Source of the DNA: Lysobacteraceae bacterium
GTDB lineage: Bacteria; Pseudomonadota; Gammaproteobacteria; Xanthomonadales; Xanthomonadaceae
Length of the DNA: 8,026 bases
Assembly (NCBI GenBank): GCA_028293685.1
Contig: JAQGOI010000084.1
Coordinates: forward strand, 1 to 8,026
Reading direction: 5' to 3'
Shown: in pieces, positions 1 through 6,457 of the stretch
How the letters are laid out: each line of letters opens with the position of its first letter
How positions within the stretch are numbered: the first letter of the stretch is position 1
Notes under the pieces: model-generated
The model's input: the letters and a program-made list of their open reading frames with translations, nothing else
Told to the model about the DNA's origin: nothing
The model's database searches: none
Translations under genes and position numbers: made by a program

Positions 1-313
1 CGCTGGACTCGATCAACGTCACGCGAAGACCGGGAAGCACAAGCGCCAGTGGGATGCCGGGCAATCCCGCGCCGGTGCCCAGGTCGGCCAACGAGCCGAC
101 TTGCTGCACGAATGGATGCATGGCCAGCGAGTCGAGCAGGTGTTTGGTGATCATTTCCCCCGGATCGCGGATCGCGGTGAGGTTGTAGGTGCGATTCCAG
201 CGCTCCAGCAACGCCAGGTAGTCGAGCAGGGGCGTGGCGAGGGCGGGATCGAGCGCGAGCGCAGCCAGGCCGGACTGGAGTTCGGTGCGCAGGTCGGTGG
301 CAGGCGTGGTCAT
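1..313 (-). CDS. rsmG: 16S rRNA (guanine527-N7)-methyltransferase RsmG, N-terminal half (cut by window edge)
   Basis: This cytoplasmic enzyme uses S-adenosylmethionine to methylate N7 of G527 in 16S rRNA. The visible 104 residues begin [12 protein letters not shown] and show the family's landmarks in order: the helical cap ending in [14 protein letters not shown] (about 35-48), KHLLDSL (57-63), the SAM-binding motif [13 protein letters not shown] (75-87), and LIESS (100-104), whose acidic residue ends strand 2 of the methyltransferase fold. Family members are about 200-215 residues, so roughly half lies beyond position 1. The ATG at 311-313 gives the expected N-terminus. No good Shine-Dalgarno sequence precedes it; the nearest purine-rich stretch is about 25 bases away. 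It lies 125 bases downstream of the phosphopantetheinyl transferase on the same strand, so co-transcription is possible. In many bacteria parA and parB follow rsmG, but that part is not visible here. Confidence 0.94.
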   Translation of the reverse strand, partial: MTTPATDLRTELQSGLAALALDPALATPLLDYLALLERWNRTYNLTAIRDPGEMITKHLLDSLAMHPFVQQVGSLADLGTGAGLPGIPLALVLPGLRVTLIESS

Positions 314-438
314 GCGCAAAGTATGCCCGCCGCTGTTCGTGCTCCTTTTCAGCGCACGCGGGAGGCCGGCAGCTTGTCTCTCCTTCTCCTTCAAGCGAGC
401 ACTGCAAACGCTCGTGGGTAGGCATTGGAGCGAGCGCC

Positions 439-1023
439 TCAACGTGGTTGCGGCCGCCACGCCAGCGCCGCCCGGTAGCCCGGATGCGGTTCGAACTCAT
501 GCAGCGACCAGTCCGCAGGCTCGCCCAGCGCCCGGTCGCAGGCGTATAGCCGCAGCGTGCCCGCGTCTTCGGCGAACACGAGCTTGTCCAGGCCGAAGGC
601 GAGCCCGCGGCCGTGCGCCTTGAGTACGGCCTCCTTGACGCACCACAGGCGGATGAACGCAAGGGTGCGCAGGTCCGACGGCAACCCGGCTAGCCAGTCG
701 ACCTCGCTGGCGGCCAGGAAGCGCCTGGCCAGATCCAGCGCCCGAGGCCGTGGGCGGATACGTTCCAGATCGGCTCCGATCGCCAGGCCTTCGCCCAGGC
801 CGATCAGCAAGCCGTCGCCGCTGTGGCTCCAGTTGACATCGAAGCCCGCCTGCGAGGCACTCAGCCGCGGACGACCGAGCACATCGCGCACCAGCGGCAC
901 GGCGTCGTCGGCGCAGTCCAGCTGCTCCCCCAGCCATTGGCGTACGACCGGCTCGGCGGGTGTGCCATGCGGGTGCGGACGCCAGACGTAACGCACGGTT
1001 TCCGGAAGCAACGGACTTGGCAC
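439..1023 (-). CDS. 4'-phosphopantetheinyl transferase, Sfp/HetI type
   Basis: It transfers the 4'-phosphopantetheine arm of CoA to a serine of an acyl or peptidyl carrier protein, making the holo form. With the GTG start at 1021-1023 the protein is 194 residues. Motifs in order: NWSHSGDG (64-71), the magnesium-binding [11 protein letters not shown] (82-92, with D85 and E87), and [15 protein letters not shown] (127-141, with E131 and K135 of the WxxKEAxxK signature). The size is near the low end of the Sfp-like group. The start is uncertain: TTG at 1009-1011 and GTG at 994-996 are also in frame, and none has a clear ribosome-binding site. An ATG at 1117-1119 would add 32 low-complexity residues and overlap the divergent ligase, which I consider unlikely. 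The gene diverges from the aryl-polyene-type ligase, which suggests that the pigment ACP is its substrate; this is inference. A role in siderophore or fatty-acid carrier activation is the alternative. Confidence 0.88.
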   Translation of the reverse strand: MPSPLLPETVRYVWRPHPHGTPAEPVVRQWLGEQLDCADDAVPLVRDVLGRPRLSASQAGFDVNWSHSGDGLLIGLGEGLAIGADLERIRPRPRALDLARRFLAASEVDWLAGLPSDLRTLAFIRLWCVKEAVLKAHGRGLAFGLDKLVFAEDAGTLRLYACDRALGEPADWSLHEFEPHPGYRAALAWRPQPR

Positions 1024-1105
1024 GGTTGGGTTTGTCGACGGACAGGGAGGGCAGCGTAAAGTACCTGCCGGGGAGCGGCCGCGACCGCCAGGAATCGTTT
1101 CGAGT

Positions 1106-2473
1106 ATGTCGGCAGTCATCCAGACCAGCCCCGAGTCCGCGGTATCGCCGCTGGCCGTCGGCAACCCGCAGCGCACCATCGTTTTCGACGGTACGCAGCC
1201 GGTGTCGCTGCGCCGGTTCCTGTCCCAGGTGCGCGCGCTGGCGGCGCTGCTGCCGGCCGGCACGCATGCGATCAACCTGTGCGAGGACCGCTATCGCTTC
1301 CTGCTGGCGTTCTGCGCCGTGGCCATCCGCGGACAGACGACACTGCTGCCGCCGTCGCGCGCCGCGGCGGTCATCCAGGACGAATTGCGCCGGCATGCCG
1401 ACAGCTACTGCATCGGCGACGCCGGTGCGGACGAACTGCCCGCCCGGTATTGGGCGATGCCGCAGGCGCTGCCCGAGCGCGACGGTGACGAGCTGTCGAT
1501 GCACGACGATGCCCTGGTGGCGATCGGCTTCACCTCCGGCAGCACCGGCCAGCCCACCTCCAATCCGAAGACGTGGCGCAGTTTTCGCGCAAGCACCGCG
1601 CAGAACCTGGAAGCGTTGCAGGACCTGTGGCCGGCAGGTTCGACGCCACATGTGATCGCCACCGTCCCGCCGCAACACATGTACGGCATGGAGTTGTCGG
1701 TGCTGTTGCCGTTGCTGGGCGGCGTCGCCGTCCACGCCGCGCGACCCTTCTTTCCCGAGGACATCGCACGGGCGTTGCGCAGCGTGCCCGAGCCGCGCCT
1801 GCTGGTCACCACGCCGGTGCATCTGCGCGCGCTGGTCGAGTCGTGCGTGGCGTTACCGGCACTGGCCGGCATCGTTTCCGCCACGGCTCCTCTCCCCGCC
1901 ACCGTGGCCGCCGCGGCCGAAGCGCGCTTTGGCTGCGAGGTGCGCGAGTTGTTCGGGTCCACCGAAACCTGCGTGATCGCCCGCCGCCGCACCGCGCACG
2001 ATACCGCCTGGACTCCGTTGCCCGGCGTGCAGCTGCAACCGCAGCCAGATGGCAGCCTCGTGCACGCGCGCCATCTGCCCGGGCCGGTGGCGCTGGCCGA
2101 TCTGATCGAACTCACCGGCGATGGCCGATTCCACCTGTGCGGGCGGCAGGCCGAACTGCTCGAGATTGCCGGCAAGCGCGCCTCGCTGGGCGATCTGACC
2201 CGCCAGCTGCTGGCGGTACCCGGCGTGCGCGATGGCGTGGTGTTCCAGCTCGATGGCGACGATGCGCACGGTGTGCGCCGGATCGCGGCGCTCGCTGTGG
2301 CGCCTAGCCTGGAGGCATCGGCGATCCTGGCGGCCCTGCGCGCCGGCATCGACCCTGTCTTCCTGCCTCGCCGGCTCAAGCTGGTGTCGCAATTGCCGCG
2401 CAACGAAACCGGCAAGCTTCCGCGCACCGCCCTTCTGCGATTGCTGCAGGGCGACGTGCATTCATCAAGCTGA
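1106..2473 (+). CDS. AMP-dependent acyl/aryl acid ligase of the xanthomonadin (XanA2-like) / aryl-polyene type
   Basis: This 455-residue member of the ANL adenylate-forming superfamily probably activates an aromatic acid (3-hydroxybenzoate in the xanthomonadin pathway) with ATP and passes it to an acyl carrier protein. Visible core motifs: the phosphate loop FTSGSTGQPTSNPK (142-155, longer than the usual TSGTTGxPKG), PPQHMYGMELS (188-198), LFGSTET (282-288), the ribose-binding Asp at D332, the hinge segment GRQAELLEIAGKR (346-358), and the catalytic lysine K437 in NETGKLPR (433-440). It is shorter than typical acyl-CoA synthetases (about 500-550), as expected for the aryl-polyene ligases. The start ATG at 1106 has AGGA at 1090-1093, rather far upstream. 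No signal peptide or membrane segment is seen, so it should be cytoplasmic. The adjacent phosphopantetheinyl transferase supports ACP-linked chemistry. Substrate assignment rests on family resemblance; an acyl-CoA ligase with another substrate is possible. Confidence 0.85.
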   Translation: MSAVIQTSPESAVSPLAVGNPQRTIVFDGTQPVSLRRFLSQVRALAALLPAGTHAINLCEDRYRFLLAFCAVAIRGQTTLLPPSRAAAVIQDELRRHADSYCIGDAGADELPARYWAMPQALPERDGDELSMHDDALVAIGFTSGSTGQPTSNPKTWRSFRASTAQNLEALQDLWPAGSTPHVIATVPPQHMYGMELSVLLPLLGGVAVHAARPFFPEDIARALRSVPEPRLLVTTPVHLRALVESCVALPALAGIVSATAPLPATVAAAAEARFGCEVRELFGSTETCVIARRRTAHDTAWTPLPGVQLQPQPDGSLVHARHLPGPVALADLIELTGDGRFHLCGRQAELLEIAGKRASLGDLTRQLLAVPGVRDGVVFQLDGDDAHGVRRIAALAVAPSLEASAILAALRAGIDPVFLPRRLKLVSQLPRNETGKLPRTALLRLLQGDVHSSS

Positions 2474-2610
2474 TCGGCTAACAATCGACCCGCCGGAAGC
2501 CCTCCGCGCGACAGGTCATCGGGCTGCCTGCACTGACGACGTTGCCATCACGTCGGCCTATACAGACTGGCTTCGCCCCCGCAGGGGAGCTTGTCTGGAA
2601 TTCCTCTACT

Positions 2611-2617
2611 AAAGGAG
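2611..2617 (+). promoter_or_regulatory. Shine-Dalgarno sequence of the small membrane protein gene
   Basis: AAAGGAG lies six bases before the ATG at 2624. It is the best ribosome-binding site in the window and decides for this start over the in-frame TTG at 2591, which would add an untypical 11-residue extension. Confidence 0.85.
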
Positions 2618-2623
2618 TGGTGC

Positions 2624-2896
2624 ATGAACTTCATTATCTGGTTAATCGTGGGCGGTATTATCGGCTGGCTCGCCAGCATGATCATGAAGACCGACGCGCA
2701 GCAGGGCATCATTCTGAATGTCATCGTCGGCATCGTCGGCGCGTTCCTCGGCGGCTGGCTTGGCGGCATGCTCGGCATCGGCGGGGGCAATATCAACAGC
2801 GGCAACTTCAGCCTGCCAGGCCTGCTGGTCTCGCTGGTCGGGGCCGTCGTCCTGCTGGCGATCGTCAACCTGTTCCGACGCGGCCGCGTTCGCTAA
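2624..2896 (+). CDS. GlsB/YeaQ/YmgE-family small stress-associated membrane protein
   Basis: A 90-residue, strongly hydrophobic, glycine-rich protein of the transglycosylase-associated (GlsB/YeaQ/YmgE) family. Members sit in the cytoplasmic membrane and are often induced in stress or stationary phase; their biochemical role is not established. Three hydrophobic segments are visible: about residues 3-20 (FIIWLIVGGIIGWLASMI), 29-52 (glycine-rich, with GAFLGGWLGGMLG) and 64-84, followed by a basic tail RRGRVR. The segment KTDAQQGIILNVIVGIVGA (22-40) matches the family's typical KTD.QQG..LN...GI.GA pattern. Length is normal for the family (about 80-90). The gene stands alone: 150 bases separate it from the ligase, and a strong terminator follows 20 bases after the stop codon. 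Its untranslated leader includes a short hairpin (2570-2590). I saw no convincing promoter; a TATACA at 2559 lacks a suitably spaced -35 element. Confidence 0.92.
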   Translation: MNFIIWLIVGGIIGWLASMIMKTDAQQGIILNVIVGIVGAFLGGWLGGMLGIGGGNINSGNFSLPGLLVSLVGAVVLLAIVNLFRRGRVR

Positions 2897-2916
2897 GCGC
2901 CACGTCACGCGATCCC

Positions 2917-2950
2917 AAAGGCCCGGCCATTGCCGGGCCTTTGCTTTTTT
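2917..2950 (+). terminator. Intrinsic (Rho-independent) terminator after the GlsB-type gene
   Basis: A perfect 11-base-pair stem, AAAGGCCCGGC at 2917-2927 paired with GCCGGGCCTTT at 2932-2942, closes a four-base CATT loop and runs into TTGCTTTTTT. It starts 20 bases after the stop codon at 2896 and separates this gene from ftsE. Confidence 0.9.
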
Positions 2951-3084
2951 GCACTCCGCCTGTCCAGGATGCTCGATTCCGCGAAGTCCGGGCGCAACGC
3001 TGGTCAATGCCATGGCTGCCACCGATACTGACGGCCGATGCGCAGCGGCTTGCGCGAACCAGCTTTGGGGAGTGTCGCGCCGAC

Positions 3085-3105
3085 ATGAGCACCAGCGGTC
3101 CATGA
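3085..3105 (+). CDS. Possible six-codon leader peptide overlapping the ftsE start
   Basis: ATG at 3085 opens a mini reading frame encoding MSTSGP. Its TGA (3103-3105) overlaps the ftsE ATG (3102-3104) as ATGA. GGGGAG at 3067-3072 lies 12 bases before this ATG, while ftsE itself has no Shine-Dalgarno sequence in the usual window. Translation of the mini frame could therefore couple ribosomes to ftsE. This is inference from layout only; the frame may be chance. Confidence 0.25.
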   Translation: MSTSGP

Positions 3106-3791
3106 GCGTGCTGCGCTTCGACAATGTCAGCAAGCACTACCGCGGCGGACACGTTGCGCTGAGCGATGTCAGTTTCCAAGTGCAGCCGGGCGAGATGCTG
3201 TTCGTGACCGGGCATTCGGGCGCCGGCAAGAGCACGTTGCTCAAGCTGATCCACCTTGGCGAGCGCCCCAGCCGCGGCGCGGTGCTGTTCGGCGAACGCA
3301 ATCTGCTGAAGGTGCGCGGCCGGCGCGTACCCATGCATCGGCGCGAAGTCGGTGTCGTCTTCCAGGACCATCGCCTGCTGACCGACCGCAGCGTTTTCGA
3401 CAACGTCGCGTTGCCGCTGATCCTGCGTGGCATGCGCCGCGGCGACATCGGCAAGCGCGTGCGCAGCGTGCTCGACACGCTCGGACTGATCGCCCGCGAG
3501 CGCGCGTTGCCGACGCAGCTGTCGGCCGGCGAACAACAGCGCGTCGGTATCGCCCGCGCCCTGGTGGGCGAACCGCGGTTGCTGCTCGCCGACGAACCTA
3601 CCGGCAACCTCGATCCTGCGTTGTCGGCCGAAATCATGACGCTGTTTGCGTCACTGCCCGAGCGCGGTACCAGCGTGCTGGTGGCCAGCCATGACCTGGG
3701 ACTCGTGCGGCGGATGAAAAAACGCGTGCTGGTGCTGGACGAAGGACGCCTGGTCGACGACATCGCACCGGAGGACCTGGCCGATGCATGA
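3102..3791 (+). CDS. ftsE: Cell division ATP-binding protein FtsE
   Basis: A 229-residue ABC-type ATPase that forms a membrane-bound complex with FtsX at the division septum. There it controls periplasmic activators of peptidoglycan amidases (EnvC-type) rather than transporting a solute. All nucleotide-binding motifs are intact: Walker A GHSGAGKST (37-45), Q-loop Q88 in VVFQDHRLL, signature LSAGEQQR (140-147), Walker B LLLADEPTGNLD (160-171, catalytic E165) and switch H197. Length matches the family (about 220-230). The ATG at 3102 gives the standard N-terminus MSVLRFDNVSKHY; the in-frame ATG at 3012 would add 30 untypical residues. The start overlaps a possible mini-cistron stop. The gene overlaps ftsX by eight bases. 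ftsY, which precedes ftsE in many gammaproteobacteria, is not here. Confidence 0.96.
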   Translation: MSVLRFDNVSKHYRGGHVALSDVSFQVQPGEMLFVTGHSGAGKSTLLKLIHLGERPSRGAVLFGERNLLKVRGRRVPMHRREVGVVFQDHRLLTDRSVFDNVALPLILRGMRRGDIGKRVRSVLDTLGLIARERALPTQLSAGEQQRVGIARALVGEPRLLLADEPTGNLDPALSAEIMTLFASLPERGTSVLVASHDLGLVRRMKKRVLVLDEGRLVDDIAPEDLADA

Positions 3792-4752
3792 CACTGGTGC
3801 CGCCGATGCCGCCGTACGCCGGCTGCCGCCGCCACTGCGTCCGATGGGACGCGTGGGTACGTGGTTCGATCATCATCTCTACAGTTTCGTGGCGAGCCTT
3901 GGACGCGTCGCGCGCAGGCCGTGGTCGACCGCTCTGACGGTCGGGGTGATGGCCGTGGCTCTGGCCTTGCCACTGGGACTGTGGCTGGTGCTGGGCAACG
4001 TCACGCGTTTTGCCGGCGATGTGCAGCAGTCGCGCGAAATCTCGATTTTCCTCAAGCCTGCGGTGGATGTCGCGCGAGCAAGGGCACTGGCGCAGGCGCT
4101 GCGCGTGCGCGGCGATATCGGGCGGGTGCAGCTGCGCACACCCGAGCAGGGCCTGGCGGAGCTGCGCGCCAGCGGGCTGGGCGATGCCGTCGAAGCCGCC
4201 GGCATCAACCCGCTGCCCAGCGTGCTGATCGTGAGCCCGAAAGGCGACGAAACACTGCTGGTTTCTTCGCTGCAGCAGCTGCCCGATGCGGATCTCGTGC
4301 AACACGACGCGCTCTGGCGCAAGCGACTGGATGGCTGGTTGCGCTTCGGAACGCGCATTGCGCTGGTGCTCGGGGCGCTGCTTGGCTTGGGCGCACTGCT
4401 GGTGGTCGGCAATACGGTGCGGCTGGACATCCAGTCGCGACGCGAGGAGATCGCCGTGCTGCAGCATCTGGGTGCGACCGATGGCTTCGTCCGGCGCCCG
4501 TTCCTGTACCTGGGCGCGTGGTACGGTCTGGCCGCCGGCGCACTGGCGATCGGACTGCTGACCCTGGCGGCCCTGGCATTGCGCGAACCGCTGGCGGAAC
4601 TGGCGGCCAGCTACGGCAGCCGGTTCCTGCTCACCGGTTTCGACCCGACGACCGCTGCCGGTGTCGTGCTCGGGGTCACCGCTTTGGGTTGGCTTGGCGC
4701 CGGCCTTGTCACCGGGCATTACCTGCGCCAGACCCGTCCCACGGATTCCTGA
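3784..4752 (+). CDS. ftsX: Cell division protein FtsX (permease-like)
   Basis: A 322-residue inner-membrane partner of FtsE. Its periplasmic loop transmits ATP-driven conformational change to septal cell-wall hydrolase activators. Four membrane segments are visible at about residues 50-71, 191-213, 243-266 and 290-312, with the large periplasmic domain between the first two (about 72-190) and the cytoplasmic NTVRLDIQSRREEIAVLQHLGA stretch after the second (about 210-231), which is the conserved FtsX/MacB-type coupling region. A cytoplasmic tail of about 49 residues precedes the first segment, as in other proteobacterial FtsX proteins. The ATG at 3784 lies within the last codons of ftsE (eight-base overlap) and has GGAGG at 3770-3774, nine bases upstream, which fixes the start. 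Its TGA shares one base with the ATG of the response regulator gene. Confidence 0.94.
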   Translation: MHDTGAADAAVRRLPPPLRPMGRVGTWFDHHLYSFVASLGRVARRPWSTALTVGVMAVALALPLGLWLVLGNVTRFAGDVQQSREISIFLKPAVDVARARALAQALRVRGDIGRVQLRTPEQGLAELRASGLGDAVEAAGINPLPSVLIVSPKGDETLLVSSLQQLPDADLVQHDALWRKRLDGWLRFGTRIALVLGALLGLGALLVVGNTVRLDIQSRREEIAVLQHLGATDGFVRRPFLYLGAWYGLAAGALAIGLLTLAALALREPLAELAASYGSRFLLTGFDPTTAAGVVLGVTALGWLGAGLVTGHYLRQTRPTDS

Positions 4753-5594
4753 TGGACGCCCACGATCTCCGCCATGTCGTCAGCGATGCCCCCCGGATCA
4801 TGGTGGTGGATGGTTCGCGGCTGGTGCGCAAATTGATCGGCGACGTCCTGCGCCGCGAACTGCCGAACGTCGACGTCATCGCCTGCGGCGGCCTGGCCGA
4901 CGCCGCGGTGGCGCTGGCCGCCGGACCCGTCGACCTGGTCACCACCTCCTTGTTGCTGCCCGATGGCGATGGCCTGGCATTGGCGCACACCGTCCGCGAG
5001 GCCGGCGGCCAGCGCTATGTGCCGGTGATCGTGGTGTCCGGCGACGTGCAGTCGCGGCTGGAAAGCCGCAGCCTCAGCGACGACGTCACCGATTACTTCG
5101 ACAAGGGGCTAGGCCACAGCGCGCTGGCGGCGTTCATCCGCGGCTACGTCCAGCCCGAACCGGTGCCTGGCGCGCGGGTGTTGTTCGTGGAGGACAGCCG
5201 CGTGGTTGCCGCCGCCACCAAGCGCATGCTCGAGCGCCACGGCCTGGCCGTGCGTCATTTCACCGACGTCGAGGGTGCACTGGAACACCTGCACGAATCG
5301 CTCGGCAAAGACGACATCGGCGCCGACATCATCCTGACCGACGTCTATCTCAAGGGCGCGCTCAGTGGCCGTGAGCTGCTGTCGCAGGTGCGCGGTGCAT
5401 TCGGTTACAGCAAACGCCGGCTGCCGGTGCTGGTGATGACCGGCGACGCCAACCGCGACAACCAGAGCAACCTGCTGCGCGAAGGTGCCAACGACCTGGT
5501 GCTCAAGCCGATCGAGGAACGCCTGCTGGTCACCAAGACGCTGTTCCAGCTGCGCATGGCGCGGCTGCCGGAGCAGCGCAACTTCCAGCAATGA
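4752..5594 (+). CDS. Tandem-receiver response regulator with a degenerate first receiver domain
   Basis: A 280-residue cytoplasmic protein made of two receiver (REC) domains and no recognisable DNA-binding or enzymatic output domain. REC1 (about 14-133) keeps D20 in RIMVVDG, the switch S96 in VVSGD and K118. It has Gly where the second acidic pocket residue normally sits, and S66 in VTTSLLLPDGDG where the phospho-accepting aspartate belongs. REC2 (about 141-265) is complete: E147/D148, phospho-acceptor D197 in IILTDVYL, T230 in VMTGD, and K252-P253. It should therefore receive phosphate only on REC2 and act by protein contacts. No histidine kinase is in the window. The start ATG overlaps the ftsX stop by one base (TGATG) without a clear Shine-Dalgarno sequence, so translation is probably coupled. 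Its end overlaps ung as ATGA. The partner and process are unknown; the operon suggests a link with division or envelope state, which is inference. Confidence 0.9.
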   Translation: MDAHDLRHVVSDAPRIMVVDGSRLVRKLIGDVLRRELPNVDVIACGGLADAAVALAAGPVDLVTTSLLLPDGDGLALAHTVREAGGQRYVPVIVVSGDVQSRLESRSLSDDVTDYFDKGLGHSALAAFIRGYVQPEPVPGARVLFVEDSRVVAAATKRMLERHGLAVRHFTDVEGALEHLHESLGKDDIGADIILTDVYLKGALSGRELLSQVRGAFGYSKRRLPVLVMTGDANRDNQSNLLREGANDLVLKPIEERLLVTKTLFQLRMARLPEQRNFQQ

Positions 5595-6343
5595 GCACCG
5601 ACGCCGGTGTCGACGCCGGCATCCGGATCGCGCCGTCATGGCGACCCAGGGTCGGCGACTACCTGTTGCGCCCGGACATGCAGCAGCTGTCGGCGTTCCT
5701 TCGCGAGCGCAAGCGCCTTGGCGCGCGCATCTATCCACCTGGCTCGCGCATCCTCGGGGCGCTGGATGCGACGCCGTTCGAGCAGGTCAAGGTCGTCGTC
5801 CTCGGTCAGGACCCCTACCACGGCGCCGGGCAGGCCCACGGGCTGGCGTTTTCGGTGCAGCCGGGCGTGCCGATCCCGCCATCGCTGCGCAACATCTTCA
5901 AGGAACTGCAGCGCGACGTCGGCATGGCGTATCCCGACCACGGCTGCCTGCTGCCGTGGGCGCAACAGGGCGTGCTGCTGCTCAACGCGGTGCTGACCGT
6001 GGAGGACGGCCGCGCCGGCGCCCATCAGGGCCGCGGCTGGGAGGGTTTCACCGATCACGTAGTCGACGTGCTCAACCGCGAGCGCGACGGCCTCGTATTC
6101 CTGCTGTGGGGCAGTTACGCGCAGGCCCGGGGCGGTCGCATCGATACCGCGCGCCATCAGGTACTCAAGGCCGCGCATCCCTCGCCGCTCTCCGCGCACC
6201 GGGGCTTTGCCGGCTGCGGGCACTTCTCGGCAACCAACGCCTGGCTGGCGGCACGCGGCGAGGCCCCGATCGACTGGTCGTTGCCCGCGGTTGACGCCTT
6301 GGCCGGACCCGATGATGCATCGGCTTCACGTCCCCGCCCCTAG
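5591..6343 (+). CDS. ung: Uracil-DNA glycosylase (family 1, UDG)
   Basis: It removes uracil from DNA by cleaving the N-glycosidic bond, the first step of base excision repair. The 250-residue sequence has the family-1 motifs: GQDPYHG (72-78) with catalytic water-activating D74, GLAFSV (84-89) with the uracil-stacking F87, LLLNAVLTV (129-137) with uracil-binding N132, and HPSPLSAHRGF (196-206) with H196. The recognisable fold ends near IDWSLP (227-232). The 18 residues after that form a proline/alanine/aspartate-rich tail that most homologues lack, and length is otherwise normal (about 220-230). ATG at 5591 overlaps the stop of the response regulator by four bases (ATGA), so it is probably translationally coupled; GGAG at 5570-5573 is 17 bases away. 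The first residues contain a small 12-base imperfect tandem repeat (DAGVDAGI). Confidence 0.97.
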   Translation: MSTDAGVDAGIRIAPSWRPRVGDYLLRPDMQQLSAFLRERKRLGARIYPPGSRILGALDATPFEQVKVVVLGQDPYHGAGQAHGLAFSVQPGVPIPPSLRNIFKELQRDVGMAYPDHGCLLPWAQQGVLLLNAVLTVEDGRAGAHQGRGWEGFTDHVVDVLNRERDGLVFLLWGSYAQARGGRIDTARHQVLKAAHPSPLSAHRGFAGCGHFSATNAWLAARGEAPIDWSLPAVDALAGPDDASASRPRP

Positions 6344-6404
6344 CCTGCGTGCGCCGTCGTGGGCCAACGAAAGCGCCGCCAGTGTTCCATGAACGCAACG
6401 CTAG

Positions 6405-6432
6405 GGAACCATCCGGGGCGTTAGCAGTCCTA
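6405..6432 (+). promoter_or_regulatory. Candidate sigma-E (ECF) type promoter for rpoH
   Basis: GGAACC at 6405-6410 and GTCCTA at 6427-6432 are separated by 16 bases. This resembles the RpoE pattern GGAAC-N16/17-GTCnnA, and rpoH is a known sigma-E target in several proteobacteria. The predicted RNA start would be near 6439-6441, about 18 bases before the ATG. The match was made by eye. Confidence 0.4.
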
Positions 6433-6450
6433 CGAGGCCATTGCTAAAAT
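6421..6450 (+). promoter_or_regulatory. Candidate sigma-70 type promoter and hairpin before rpoH
   Basis: TTAGCA (6421-6426) and TAAAAT (6445-6450) are spaced by 18 bases and match four and five of six consensus positions. RNA would then start at or just before the ATG at 6458. The same stretch forms an inverted repeat, TTAGCA with TGCTAA (6442-6447), extendable by G-U and U-A pairs and by CCU/AGG. In any longer transcript it would be a hairpin ending 10 bases before the start codon. It overlaps the sigma-E-like -10 element, so the two readings compete. Confidence 0.35.
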
Positions 6451-6457
6451 CACTGCC

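Noticed and set aside
314..330. CATACT on the minus strand six bases before the rsmG ATG, suggesting leaderless transcription
   Set aside because: No -35 element at 16-19 bases; the -10 match is only four of six.
1032..1061. TTGTCG-N18-TAAAGT as a plus-strand promoter for the ligase
   Set aside because: Only four of six matches in each box; too weak to list as a feature in this composition.
497..1822. Long open frame of 441 codons on the minus strand
   Set aside because: It runs antisense to the ligase and out of frame with the transferase. Its Arg/Gln/Ala-rich composition is typical of high-GC shadow frames, and no domain is recognisable.
2542..2564. TTGCCA and TATACA as a promoter for the small membrane protein gene
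   Set aside because: The spacer is only 11 bases, too short for a sigma-70 promoter.
2570..2590. Short hairpin (CCCC/GGGG with flanking GCT/AGC) in the leader of the small membrane protein gene
   Set aside because: Only seven pairs with a three-base bulge; it is 20 bases away from the Shine-Dalgarno sequence and has no known riboswitch features. Chance is likely in GC-rich DNA.
3634..4719. Long minus-strand open frame of 361 codons opposite ftsX
   Set aside because: It is fully antisense to ftsX, low in complexity (Gln/Arg/His-rich) and has no motif; the plus-strand FtsX assignment is clear.
3861..4751. Open frame extending the response regulator 297 codons upstream, as if an N-terminal fusion
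   Set aside because: The upstream part is a shadow of ftsX in another frame, rich in Arg/Ala/Gly; the REC domain begins only after the ATG at 4752.
5600..5623. 12-base imperfect tandem repeat at the start of ung
   Set aside because: Two copies only, within coding sequence (DAGVDAGI); it looks like a minor duplication without functional sign.
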